Below, in pieces: positions 20,094 to 28,508 of a stretch of DNA of 64,000 bases. Both the position numbers and the translations under genes were made by a program. The DNA lies in the NCBI RefSeq assembly GCF_001439685.1, contig NZ_JYLH01000001.1, forward strand, positions 186,001 through 250,000, written 5' to 3'. The first letter of the stretch is position 1; each line of letters starts with the position of its first letter. This DNA is from Pseudomonas libanensis. Lineage in GTDB: Bacteria; Pseudomonadota; Gammaproteobacteria; Pseudomonadales; Pseudomonadaceae. The notes below the pieces were generated by a model. The model was not told the origin of the DNA. It was given only the letters and a program-made list of their open reading frames with translations, and searched no databases.

Positions 20094-22181
20094 TTAGAAA
20101 CTGTAGGTACCGGTGACGACCAGGCTACGCGGCTCTCCCGGTTGAATCTGCGCCGCGCTGGTCGCCGAGGCATAGTAGTTTTTGTCGGCGATATTGTTGA
20201 GCGCCGCCCTTAAGTCCCATTCCTTCTGACGGAACCCGGCCAGTGCGTCCCAGCGTCCATAGCCCGGCAGCACCACAGTGTTGAGGTTGTCGGCGTAACG
20301 ATCACCCACCAGGGTCAAGCCGGTTTCCGCATACCAACCGATTTGCGACTTCCAGGTGATGAACAGGCTGGCATTGCGCTTGGCCACGTCGCTGATGCGT
20401 TTGCCTTCAAAGCCATTGTTGTCCTTCTCCACCTTGGCGTCCTGCAGCCCCACGCCGCCGCGCACGTACCAGTTGTCGATGATCTTGCCGGTGGCGGTCA
20501 GCTCCACGCCGCGTGAGCGTTGCAAGCCTGTGAGCAGGGTAATGGTGCGGTCCAGCGGGTCGCTGGTGCGGCGGTTGTAGAGTTCCAGTTCGTACACGGC
20601 CAGGGTGGTACTCAGGCGGTCGTCGAGCCAGTCGCTCTTCACGCCGATTTCTTTTTGCTTGGTCAGCTCCGGGCTCAGGTCATTCGCGCCGCCGGCCGCA
20701 TTCGGCGTGATACCGATCAGGCCGCCGCCTGCGGGTGTGAAGGTCTTGCTCCACGAGGCGTAGAACGAATGGTGCTCCAGGGGCGTCCACACCAGGCCGA
20801 CGCGTGGGCTGGTGCTGTGGCTCTTCACGTTTTGCTGGGTATTGAGCAGCTTGCTGGTGGTGTCCACTTCGAAGCGGTCATAACGCAGCCCACCCAAGAG
20901 CTGCCACTGGTCATTCAGGCGCAGTTGGTCCTGAACGTACAGGGCGCGACTTTCGACTTCGGTGTGGTTGTTGCTCGAAACGCTCATGCGCCCGGTGTGG
21001 CTCAGGTGGCGATTGGGCTGGTTGAGGTCCAGGCCCGGCACGGCCTGGCCGCCTCGATTGACGGCGGTAGCGGAGTACAGCTTGGGATCACGGCGCTGGC
21101 TGCCCAGTTCAATACCGGTGAGCAGGCGGTGCTCCAGGCCGAAGGTGTCGAAGCCACCCTCCAGCTCAAGGTTGTTGAACACATTGCGGGTGGTCAGGTC
21201 CTGCTGCCAGTGCTGACGGGTGACGGTGTTGGTTTTCGGGTCGTAGCCGGTCTGGTAGGTGTTGTCGAAATCGCTGTCGAGCTTGAACACGCCGAGGGTA
21301 TGGCGCAGTTGCCAGTTGGCGTTGAGCTCATAGGCGAGCTTGGAGCGCAGGGACTGGGATGTATCGTCGATATAATCGCCGCTGTCAAAATAGGTGGTGC
21401 TGCGGCTCACATCGGCCGGGCGCCCGTTGACCCCGGGGATGCCGCGGTCCGGCGTGCGGTTGTAGCGGCTGTATTCGTATTGCACCAGCCAGTTCAGCTC
21501 AGGGGTGAGCTGCCAGCTCATCGACGGTGCGAACAACTGGCGGTTGCCGCTGACGCCATCGCGAAAGCTATTGTTGTCCTGGTTGCCCATGTTCAGGCGC
21601 AGGCTGATGGTGTCAGTCGGGTCGGTGCTCAGGTCGGCATACAGGCTGCGCAAATCATTGCTGCCGCCTTGGGCTTCGATGCTGGATTTTTGCCCCTGCG
21701 TGGGCAGTTTGCTGATGCGGTTGACGATCCCACCCTGGCCGCCGCGCCCGTACAGCACCGCAGCCGGGCCCTTGAGCACTTCGATGCGCTCGATGTTATG
21801 CAGGTCGCGTACGTACTGGCTGTCGTCGCGGATGCCGTCCAGATAGAAATCGTTACTCGCGTCAAAACCGCGTATGCGCAAGCTGTCGAAGCGCGTGTCG
21901 GCGCCGCTAGTGACGTTAGGGATGCCGCTCAACGCCTGGCCCAGGTCGTTGGTGCCGTAGGAGCGCAGGCTTTCGGTCTTCACGGAATCGATGGCCTGGG
22001 GCACGTAGCGTACGGAAGTGGCGGTGCGAGTGGCGGTGCTGGTTTCCTTGATGCGTGGGTCGTCTTCGTCAGCCTCGGCGTTGATCGAGGTTTCAGGCAG
22101 TACCGTGGTCGCATTGGCAAAACCGACAGACAGCAAAAAAGAGAGCCCTAGGGAAATGGGCGTCAGGCGCGGGACAAGCAT
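20094..22181 (-). CDS. TonB-dependent siderophore receptor
   Basis: 695 residues from the ATG at 22181. Signal peptide MLVPRLTPISLGLSFLLSVGFANA is followed by a TonB-box region and a plug domain (YVPQAIDSVKTESLRSYGTN to LPTQGQKSSIEAQGGSNDL, including VLKGPAAVLYGRGGQGGIVN), then a 22-strand barrel ending in the outer-membrane signature ...VVTGTYSF with terminal Phe. There is no N-terminal STN signalling domain, so it transports but does not signal to a sigma/anti-sigma pair. The barrel resembles catecholate/hydroxamate receptors (FhuA/Fiu type); the ligand is not predictable. A Fur-box-like sequence lies upstream. Confidence 0.88.
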   Translation of the reverse strand: MLVPRLTPISLGLSFLLSVGFANATTVLPETSINAEADEDDPRIKETSTATRTATSVRYVPQAIDSVKTESLRSYGTNDLGQALSGIPNVTSGADTRFDSLRIRGFDASNDFYLDGIRDDSQYVRDLHNIERIEVLKGPAAVLYGRGGQGGIVNRISKLPTQGQKSSIEAQGGSNDLRSLYADLSTDPTDTISLRLNMGNQDNNSFRDGVSGNRQLFAPSMSWQLTPELNWLVQYEYSRYNRTPDRGIPGVNGRPADVSRSTTYFDSGDYIDDTSQSLRSKLAYELNANWQLRHTLGVFKLDSDFDNTYQTGYDPKTNTVTRQHWQQDLTTRNVFNNLELEGGFDTFGLEHRLLTGIELGSQRRDPKLYSATAVNRGGQAVPGLDLNQPNRHLSHTGRMSVSSNNHTEVESRALYVQDQLRLNDQWQLLGGLRYDRFEVDTTSKLLNTQQNVKSHSTSPRVGLVWTPLEHHSFYASWSKTFTPAGGGLIGITPNAAGGANDLSPELTKQKEIGVKSDWLDDRLSTTLAVYELELYNRRTSDPLDRTITLLTGLQRSRGVELTATGKIIDNWYVRGGVGLQDAKVEKDNNGFEGKRISDVAKRNASLFITWKSQIGWYAETGLTLVGDRYADNLNTVVLPGYGRWDALAGFRQKEWDLRAALNNIADKNYYASATSAAQIQPGEPRSLVVTGTYSF

Positions 22182-22226
22182 GGGGGTGAGTATCCAAATG
22201 GTCTGGCAGGGAAATAGTGCGCGAAT

Positions 22227-22245
22227 GGTAATGCTTTGCATTTGC
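22227..22245 (-). promoter_or_regulatory. Candidate Fur box
   Basis: GGTAATGCTTTGCATTTGC matches 12 of 19 positions of the Fur consensus GATAATGATAATCATTATC and lies about 45-65 bases upstream of the receptor start, where iron repression would be expected. Confidence 0.4.
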
Positions 22246-22471
22246 GCGTGTTATCTATTCCCTATGGTGCTGCCTGTTAGATTTGTTACTTAATGTGTTT
22301 TTGTCGGTGTGCAGGCACATTGAGTGACTTTCATCGCAGCGCTTTAGCCCGCCGCTTAGACGAATATCGCCTAAATACAGACGATTCACGAAATTGACAC
22401 TTAGTTCAATGCCCGCATAGGATTGCGCCCAACGCCTGTGGCTAACCACCATGACTAAAACCAATAAAAAA

Positions 22472-22509
22472 GGCCCGCGGCAGTTCAGTCGTCCGCGGGC
22501 CTTCTTTTT
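22472..22509 (+). terminator. Terminator-like hairpin in the oprD-family leader
   Basis: GGCCCGCGG ... CCGCGGGCC with an 11-base loop, then TTCTTTTT. It points towards the porin gene 85 bases downstream and no plus-strand gene precedes it. It could end a small RNA or act as an attenuator in the porin leader; a CACCAG/CTGGTG inverted repeat lies just after it (22526-22554). Confidence 0.6.
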
Positions 22510-22594
22510 GCGGAAAACGGTCGACACCAGAAAAACGCAACACGGAGCCTGGTGTCACAGCGCGTACTCAACCCGTAATAAGGAATATAAGAAT

Positions 22595-23911
22595 ATGTTG
22601 AAGCAACGGATGAGTCTGATCGCTCTGGGGATTTTGAGCGCATCGACAGCAATGGCAAACGACCAGGAGCAATCCAAGGGTTTTGTTGAAGACAGCCACC
22701 TGAACATCGCCGCACGTAACGCCTACATCAGCCGTGACTACAAAAACGGCAAGCAGGACAAAGCTGAATGGGGCCAAGGTTTCATCGGCAAGTTCGAGTC
22801 CGGCTTCACCCAAGGCACCGTCGGTGTGGGTGTGGATGTGATCGGTCAATACGCTATTCGTCTGGACGGTGGTAAAGGCCGCGCTGGCGCCGGCGGTATC
22901 GACTTCTTCAAGCAGGGCAATGGCACTATCGATGACAACGGCAAGCCCAACCCGGGCTCGGCGCCACACGACCTGGCCAAAGGCGGGGCTGCCGTGAAGT
23001 TCCGCGTTTCCAACACCGTGCTCAAGTACGGTGATCAGTTCCCGGCCGTACCCGTGCTGCAGTACGACAACTCCCGTCTGTTGTCGGAAACCTACACAGG
23101 TACTTCGATCGTCTCCAAAGAGATCGCCGGCCTGCAACTGGACGCGGGTCACTTCACCAAAGAAGCACGCAAGAGCATGGAAGGCACCGACAGCGGCCGC
23201 CTGAAAAGCATCGACTATATCGGTGGCAGCTACAAATTCACCGAAAGCCTGTCGGCTGCCTTGTACGCTTCCGACATGCAGGACGTGCTGAAGAAGCAAT
23301 ATATCAACGTGAACTACGTGCTGGCCCTGCCAGACCAACAGTCGCTGACGTTTGACTTCAACGGCTACAAGACCAAGTTGGACAAGAGCTTTGCCCTGGA
23401 AAACCAAAAGGACGAAGACGCTCGCGACAACAAGATCTGGAGCCTGGGCGCCACATGGGCCGTTGGCCCGCACAGTTTCACCATCGCCCACCAGCGCAGC
23501 ACCGGCGACACCGGCTACCTGTACGGCGGCTACCGTAACGCTGGCGGCATCGGCGACGGCGGCAACACCATCTTGCTGGCCAACTCCTACTGGTCTGATT
23601 TCAACGGTAAAGATGAGCGCTCCTGGCAAGCGGGCTACGGCCTGGACTTCACGCCCTTCGGCGTGCCGGGCTTGACCTATAACATTGCTTACGTGCGTGG
23701 CACCAACATCGACGACGGCACCAACCGTGGCCGTGGCACTGAGCGTGAAATCTTCAACCAGTTCAAATACGTCGTTCAGAGCGGCCCAGCCAAAGACCTG
23801 AGCCTGCGTGCTCGCGCTTCGTGGTTGCGCGTGTCCAACAACGCCAGCGAGTACAACGTTGGCGGTAACGAAATCCGTCTGTTCGCCGACTACCCGATCA
23901 ACGTTTTCTAA
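22595..23911 (+). CDS. OprD-family outer-membrane porin
   Basis: 438 residues, typical OprD-family size. Signal peptide MLKQRMSLIALGILSASTAMA, then the family start KGFVEDSHLNIAARNAYISR and the repeated amphipathic strands to the C-terminal GGNEIRLFADYPINVF with the terminal Phe. OprD-type channels (OccD/OccK) take up carboxylate-bearing small molecules such as amino acids and aromatic acids. The subfamily is closer to OprE/OprQ than to OprD itself, by general impression. It is monocistronic, followed by a strong terminator. Confidence 0.88.
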   Translation: MLKQRMSLIALGILSASTAMANDQEQSKGFVEDSHLNIAARNAYISRDYKNGKQDKAEWGQGFIGKFESGFTQGTVGVGVDVIGQYAIRLDGGKGRAGAGGIDFFKQGNGTIDDNGKPNPGSAPHDLAKGGAAVKFRVSNTVLKYGDQFPAVPVLQYDNSRLLSETYTGTSIVSKEIAGLQLDAGHFTKEARKSMEGTDSGRLKSIDYIGGSYKFTESLSAALYASDMQDVLKKQYINVNYVLALPDQQSLTFDFNGYKTKLDKSFALENQKDEDARDNKIWSLGATWAVGPHSFTIAHQRSTGDTGYLYGGYRNAGGIGDGGNTILLANSYWSDFNGKDERSWQAGYGLDFTPFGVPGLTYNIAYVRGTNIDDGTNRGRGTEREIFNQFKYVVQSGPAKDLSLRARASWLRVSNNASEYNVGGNEIRLFADYPINVF

Positions 23912-23944
23912 TTGATCGAGCGTCGCGCCTGATTCCAGGCAATA

Positions 23945-23974
23945 AAAAACCCCGACTGGTTCGGGGTTTTTTTA
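23945..23974 (+). terminator. Intrinsic terminator after the porin gene
   Basis: AAAAAACCCCGA, short loop, TCGGGGTTTTTTT. It works in both directions and also faces the convergent protease gene. Confidence 0.85.
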
Positions 23975-24018
23975 TGCCTGGCGGCGAGTGGTTTTGCCTG
24001 GAGGGTGTGTTCTGAATG

Positions 24019-25596
24019 TCAGGCTTTAACCGGCGCGAGCTTTTTGCAGTTTTCCTTGCGTGCGGGGTATTGCTCGCACTTGCGCAGCACGGTTTGTACC
24101 TGCTGCGTATTCTGCAGTTGCTGGTTGGCCAACAGCTTTTCGGTGATGAACAGCTCCTCCGAGCCCAGATTGCGTTCAGCCTTGTCGATCATCGCCAGTG
24201 CCGCTTGCCCATCGCCACGCTTGAGGTGGTAGCTGATCATCAAGTCATAGGTAGAAGGGCCGGCCAGGGACCAGTCCCTGATCGACTGCAACTCTTTCAG
24301 CGCTTCGCTGTTTTTACCCTGGGCCAGGCGCACGGTATAGGCGGTGCGCCGAATACTCGGCTGGTCCTTGACCGGTGAAGCCAGTGCCTTGCGGATAAAC
24401 CTTTCGGCATCCGGTACTTTGTTTTTCTCCAGGGCATCGATGGCGAAGTACGCGTCCTTATAACCCTGCAAGGCCTTCGCCACCTGGGGCGTGTTCTTCA
24501 TCTTCGACCAGCTCTGCGGGTTGACCCGGGCGCGGCGTTCCTGGCGATATTCGCGTTGCAAGTACTGGCGCAGCTCGGTATCGCGGTCCATGGCCGACAT
24601 ATGCGAGCGGTTGAAATACTGGGTGGTTGCGGTGATGCCGGTGGTCAGGCCGTCCTTGACCAGCACGTCCAGCTCTTTGGTGAACTGGTTGAGATTGAAC
24701 TGCTGCAGCGAATCCTGCATGGCATTCTTGCGCGCCGTGAGGAAGCCCGTGAGCAACGGCTTCTGCTTGCCCTGGAAGTCATTGAGGCGCTCCAGGCTAT
24801 GGGTGGCGGCGCGCGGGGCGTAACCGGCGCGGATCATCAAGTCGGTGCCGAGCAGGTCGGCTTGGTCTTCCTGGCTGCGGCCCCAGGCGGTGCTCCACAC
24901 CTGGTCGGAAAAGGTATTGGCCAGGGCGGTATACAGCACCGTGTTGCCGATAGTCTTCTGGGTGCCGGCCGGGTCTTTGCTGAACAGCTTCATCGTCCCG
25001 GAGCTGCGGTCGACGCCCGTATCGGCAGCCATGGTGGCCAAGGCGACCGTGGAGGCGACAGTGGTGAACATGTCTTTCTGCTGCTGGAAGGCGGCCATGC
25101 GGTCATGGTGATGCAGCAGCACATGGCTCATTTCATGACCAAGCATCGCAGCAATTTCGTCTTCGCTGGCAACGTTGTCGAGCATCCCCAGCGGCACGAA
25201 CAGGTTGCCGTAAGGGTCTGCCGATGGCCCGAAACCATAACTGTCGGTGATCTTCACCTGTAGCGGCGGCAACTCCCCCGACCAGCCCTTGGACAAACGC
25301 GTGACAATGCCCTGCAAGTAACCTTGCAGCATCGGGATATCCACCAGGTTCTGCTGGCGCGCTTCGGCAGCCGGCACAGCCCGCCCGTCGTAGCTCAGGC
25401 GCTGCTGGCTCTGGCGCTGTGGGTCGAGCTTGTAGTATTGGCGTACGTCGGTGTTGTCCACATAGTGGCCCTGTACCCGGGACTGAGTCGAGGGCCCCAC
25501 CAGGTTCAGAAACGCCTGGTCTGCGCCCTTCAAAGTCGCGCAACCACTGAGCACCGAACTGGCCAATAGGCTGGCTGCCACTCGATATCCCTTCAC
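24019..25596 (-). CDS. M48-family metalloprotease lipoprotein with TPR-like C terminus
   Basis: 525 residues from a GTG at 25596, chosen because AAAGGAG lies 7 bases before it; the longer frame from 25632 has no such site. Lipobox LLASSVLSGC with Cys19. Zinc site HEMSH at about 154-158, with the third ligand in the later EDQADLLGTDLMIRAGY. The C-terminal 150 residues are helical repeats (KALQGYKDAYFAIDALEKNK, LKELQSIRDWSL). The domain order resembles BepA/LoiP-type envelope quality-control proteases. Last gene of a three-gene operon with the periplasmic and CHASE2 proteins. Confidence 0.85.
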   Translation of the reverse strand: MKGYRVAASLLASSVLSGCATLKGADQAFLNLVGPSTQSRVQGHYVDNTDVRQYYKLDPQRQSQQRLSYDGRAVPAAEARQQNLVDIPMLQGYLQGIVTRLSKGWSGELPPLQVKITDSYGFGPSADPYGNLFVPLGMLDNVASEDEIAAMLGHEMSHVLLHHHDRMAAFQQQKDMFTTVASTVALATMAADTGVDRSSGTMKLFSKDPAGTQKTIGNTVLYTALANTFSDQVWSTAWGRSQEDQADLLGTDLMIRAGYAPRAATHSLERLNDFQGKQKPLLTGFLTARKNAMQDSLQQFNLNQFTKELDVLVKDGLTTGITATTQYFNRSHMSAMDRDTELRQYLQREYRQERRARVNPQSWSKMKNTPQVAKALQGYKDAYFAIDALEKNKVPDAERFIRKALASPVKDQPSIRRTAYTVRLAQGKNSEALKELQSIRDWSLAGPSTYDLMISYHLKRGDGQAALAMIDKAERNLGSEELFITEKLLANQQLQNTQQVQTVLRKCEQYPARKENCKKLAPVKA

Positions 25597-25609
25597 CGCA
25601 ACGCTCCTT

Positions 25610-25975
25610 TTATTGATTGCAACCGGCACCAAAACCGATGGTGGAATTATTACGGCTGTCCTTGGCCTGGCTTTTGGTCAGGCCCTGGCAGGGCAGGTCC
25701 ACGACGTTCAGCGGGGGCTCGATGCGCAGGTCCATGGTGTCCAGCCAGACCTTCTGTCCGGCCAGCTCTACCTGCACCAGGTCCAGCGCCTGGTTGTACT
25801 GCAACACCGGTACGGGCTGGGTGGGCGCATCCTTTTTCGCCAGCTCACGCTGTTGCTTGCCCTGTTCGTCGAGCACCGTCACCGGGTCGGCCAGGAACGC
25901 CTGGATACTGTGGGTTTCCGCCCAGGCGCCTGGGGTGAAGAGGGCAGCGAGCAAGACAATCAGACTTCTGTTCAT
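25610..25975 (-). CDS. Small exported protein of unknown function
   Basis: 121 residues with signal peptide MNRSLIVLLAALFTPGAWA. The mature part is mostly charged and contains two Cys residues (LPCQGLTK, GAGCNQ) that may pair. It lies between the CHASE2 gene and the M48 gene with small gaps, so it is probably a partner in the same envelope process. No family recognised. Confidence 0.65.
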   Translation of the reverse strand: MNRSLIVLLAALFTPGAWAETHSIQAFLADPVTVLDEQGKQQRELAKKDAPTQPVPVLQYNQALDLVQVELAGQKVWLDTMDLRIEPPLNVVDLPCQGLTKSQAKDSRNNSTIGFGAGCNQ

Positions 25976-26012
25976 CCTTGGGTTCCTTGAGTCAAAGGGC
26001 AAAGCGGCACAC

Positions 26013-27356
26013 TCAGCGATCGCGGTCGAAGAAGGCTTCGATCCGCTCGCTGAACAACACCAACGACAGCAATACAATGCCCAGCACGTTGACCGGGGTG
26101 ATGTCATTGAGGCTCAGCAGCACACTGACCGCCGCCAACATCGACATCACCAACAGCCACGACGGGCACGGTGAGGTAAAAAACCAGATTTCCTGGCGCC
26201 GCCAGCGACTCCAGGTGCGATGGCCCGCCAGGCGACGCGCGTGCAGCGCCTTGAGCACGGCAATCAACGCCAGCAGCCCGAGCTCCAGCAGGTCCAGCCA
26301 ATTGAACGGCAGGTGGGGGAAATTGGCCGGTTCATGGTCGTAGTCCATGCCTGCATTGATCAGGTTATCCAGGGCCATGGCGTGCAAATACACGCCGGGG
26401 AGTTGGCCATGTACCGGCGACTCCACCAGATCCCCGGTGGAGGCAATATTGGCGCCCACCAGCACCAGGCGGTCGCGCAGTAACTCGGCGACCAGTGCCT
26501 GGTCGTCGGGGGCGCTGACCTCCAGATCACTGGCCGACAACGTCAGGGTATAAGGGCACCGCGCCTGGGCCGAGTCATCGAGCTTCCAGAACACGGCCTG
26601 AAACAACTGCGCCACCCCGTCCAGCAAGAAATGCCGCGCCGCGGCGCAGTGGCGGATATCAGAAATACGCGCCTGTTCCGGCGCCAGCTTCAGCCCCCAT
26701 TGCACCGCGATGGGCTGGCGTTGCGCAGCGGTTTGCGCATCCACCGGCGGCGGCTTGCATTCGTGCGTCGCACAGAACACCCGATACAGCGCCAAAGCGG
26801 GGGTTTCCATCAACCCGGCCTGGGTGTGCTTGGCCAGTGGATACTTGTCATCCACCCCTTCCCACACCACCAGGGCTGGGCGGCTGACCTGCATAAAAGG
26901 CGCCAGCGTATTGGCCTGGCCCGCCTCCGCACGCTTCAGTCCGGTATTGGCCAACCACAGCGCAATGCCCTGGCGTTGATAACGCTCAAACACATTCGCC
27001 AGCAACTGACTGCCCCGCGCCGGGTCGCCCAACGAGTGGTCATGGCTGTACAGCAAATCCACAAACACCGCCCCAGGCTTGTACGCCAGCAAACGCTTGA
27101 ACAACTTGCTCTGCTCGCCGTAGGGCATTGGCCATGAGCTGTCATTGCGCATCAGGTAGGCATCATCAATCAACACCACCGCCACCCGCTGCTGCCCAAG
27201 GCTCGGGTAGTGACTGGCGAACATACGATTGAGCCACTGCGACGACGCCTTATCGCTGGAACTGGCCAGGCCGAAAGGATCAAGAATCGCCAGCAACACG
27301 ATGATGACCGCCAGCCAATAGCGGCGGTATTTGAACAGCGGGGGTTTGGACAACAT
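26013..27356 (-). CDS. CHASE2-domain membrane protein without output domain
   Basis: 447 residues. An N-terminal membrane segment (YWLAVIIVLLAILDPFGLA) is followed by an extracytoplasmic CHASE2 sensor domain (VAVVLIDDAYLMRND, KPGAVFVDLLYSHDHSLGDP, VLVGANIASTGDLVESPVHGQLPGVYLHAMALDNLINAG). C-terminal hydrophobic segments follow (LLELGLLALIAVLKAL, WLLVMSMLAAVSVLLSL, VLGIVLLSLVLFSER) and then it ends at once. CHASE2 usually sits before a cyclase, kinase or phosphatase; here none is present. It heads an operon with a small periplasmic protein and an M48 protease, which may be what it controls. Confidence 0.8.
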   Translation of the reverse strand: MLSKPPLFKYRRYWLAVIIVLLAILDPFGLASSSDKASSQWLNRMFASHYPSLGQQRVAVVLIDDAYLMRNDSSWPMPYGEQSKLFKRLLAYKPGAVFVDLLYSHDHSLGDPARGSQLLANVFERYQRQGIALWLANTGLKRAEAGQANTLAPFMQVSRPALVVWEGVDDKYPLAKHTQAGLMETPALALYRVFCATHECKPPPVDAQTAAQRQPIAVQWGLKLAPEQARISDIRHCAAARHFLLDGVAQLFQAVFWKLDDSAQARCPYTLTLSASDLEVSAPDDQALVAELLRDRLVLVGANIASTGDLVESPVHGQLPGVYLHAMALDNLINAGMDYDHEPANFPHLPFNWLDLLELGLLALIAVLKALHARRLAGHRTWSRWRRQEIWFFTSPCPSWLLVMSMLAAVSVLLSLNDITPVNVLGIVLLSLVLFSERIEAFFDRDR

Positions 27357-27508
27357 CCATGTCTCGATAAAAACGCAAGCAAGGCGGGGTTTTTAACGGA
27401 GTGGGGAGGGGGTGTCAATTGGAAAAGTGGCTAAGTGCCATATGGCTCTTGGCGTGTGGTTAGCCTTTCGCAAAAAAGCCCCGACCTATTCAGACCAGGG
27501 CTTTCCTC

Positions 27509-27535
27509 TGTGGGAGCCGGGCTTGCCCGCGATGA
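27509..27535. repeat. Single REP unit
   Basis: CTGTGGGAGCCGGGCTTGCC followed by CGCGAT, one REP arm without a nearby mirror copy. Confidence 0.7.
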
Positions 27536-27562
27536 CGTCAGCCCGCGCACCACACGACTTCT

Positions 27563-27847
27563 TTATTGCTCAACATTCCCAGGCGACTCCAACACCTTCA
27601 CCACATCATCAATCACCGCCTTGCTCATCTCCTGCAAATAATGCGACGCCCAGGCATAACGGTCCGTGTCCTGCGTCATCGCCGCGTCTTCCGCGAGCAG
27701 CTTGGCGAGGTGGAGCAAGTCGGAAACGTGATGCAAGGCTTCATGCAGGGAAACACCGCTGTTGACGCGGAACAGAGGTTGGTCGGAGTGAAAGGAAAAG
27801 GGGGTGACGCCGAGGGTGGTTAACGCAGACGCATTTGTAACGGTCAT
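27563..27847 (-). CDS. DUF3077-family protein
   Basis: 94 residues, mainly two helices (VSLHEALHHVSDLLHLAKLL and SHYLQEMSKAVIDDVVKVLE), the layout of the Pseudomonas DUF3077 family of unknown function. Start ATG at 27847 with GGGAG nine bases upstream. That ribosome site is the exact complement, with one G-U pair, of the loop of the structured RNA encoded just upstream (see the ncRNA at 27904-28093), so translation is probably controlled by that RNA. Confidence 0.75.
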   Translation of the reverse strand: MTVTNASALTTLGVTPFSFHSDQPLFRVNSGVSLHEALHHVSDLLHLAKLLAEDAAMTQDTDRYAWASHYLQEMSKAVIDDVVKVLESPGNVEQ

Positions 27848-27903
27848 CGGTAAAACTCCCGTATCAAGTGAGAGCTACCACATTCGTTATCAGGCGAATG
27901 GGT

Positions 27904-28093
27904 GGCAGCTGTGCGCAGGCTGATAAACCGGAGATACAGGAACCCGGCAGACCCGAAGGTCTCCCACGCACAGCCGCCATTGCACGAATTTTGAGGCGAA
28001 AAAAAAACGCCTGCAAATCGGGTTTTGGGGGCGCTTGGTGTGCGCCTGCATCTTGCCGGGTTATCAGGCCCGGTCGCTGAATTGGCAGCGACA
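27904..28093 (-). ncRNA. C4/CI-type antisense control RNA and leader, copy 1
   Basis: Read on the minus strand, in order. There is a hairpin with stem GTCGCTG/CAGCGAC (28073-28093), then a hairpin showing target a1 CCTGATAA in its loop (28056-28073), then target b1 GATGCAGG (28045-28052). Next come overlapping GGCGC / GCGCC / GGCG segments followed by nine T (27999-28007), a possible antiterminator-terminator switch. The core RNA follows, closed by a 12-bp stem (27967-27978 with 27904-27915) enclosing a UUCG hairpin (27949-27962) and a second hairpin. The second hairpin's loop, UCCUGUAUC (27933-27941), is antisense b'; next to it UUAUCAG (27920-27926) is antisense a'. Downstream, a2 CTGATAA (27887-27893) sits in a loop and b2 GATACGGGA (27857-27865) is the Shine-Dalgarno of the DUF3077 gene. 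This is the logic of phage P4 CI and P1/P7 C4 RNAs. The same layout with different pairings recurs at 56.4-56.6 kb. Confidence 0.75.
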
Positions 28094-28445
28094 GGAGGGA
28101 GGGTAGCGTGGTGGGGCGTGGGGAGCAATCGGGAAAATGGATCTGTTGTGTTTGGAGCCAAGCCTGGGCAGCGCGCAGTGGTTGCTGATGCGATTATTAG
28201 TTTTATGGATTCACCATAATTATTGCCCAGCCATAATTTCATATAAAAAGTGGGATGGTTCGAAAGGACATCTCGAAGTGGATTTAGCTGTTCTGGTAGA
28301 GATCAGCCAGCACACCGGCTTGCGCCTTCGCGCTCCGGATTGATCTACGCCGGGATCAAGGCGCCGTTCTTCTACAGCCTGGCCCCGGGTTTTCAACATC
28401 TCCCACTTCATCTGGCAACAGCAGGGTGATGGAGGAAAGGAAACA

Positions 28446-28508
28446 GGGGTCAGACCACCATTATTGAAAACATGCTCTGACCCCTATTTTCCCTGACCCC
28501 TATTTTCC
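28446..28508. repeat. GGGGTCAGA inverted repeat and 16-bp tandem repeat
   Basis: GGGGTCAGA at 28446 pairs with TCTGACCCC at 28476-28484. From 28477 the 16-mer CTGACCCCTATTTTCC is present twice in tandem, followed by a partial third copy. GGGGTCAGACC ends of this kind are often left beside REP-associated or IS200-like transposase genes; no transposase remains here. Confidence 0.5.

Noticed and set aside
20520..22151. 543-codon open frame opposite the TonB receptor gene
   Set aside because: Low-complexity Ala/Val/Gly composition typical of antisense frames; the receptor on the other strand is full length with signal peptide and plug domain.
28137..28343. 68-codon plus-strand frame upstream of the RNA copy 1
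   Set aside because: No ribosome site and no recognisable family; it overlaps the probable promoter region of the RNA.
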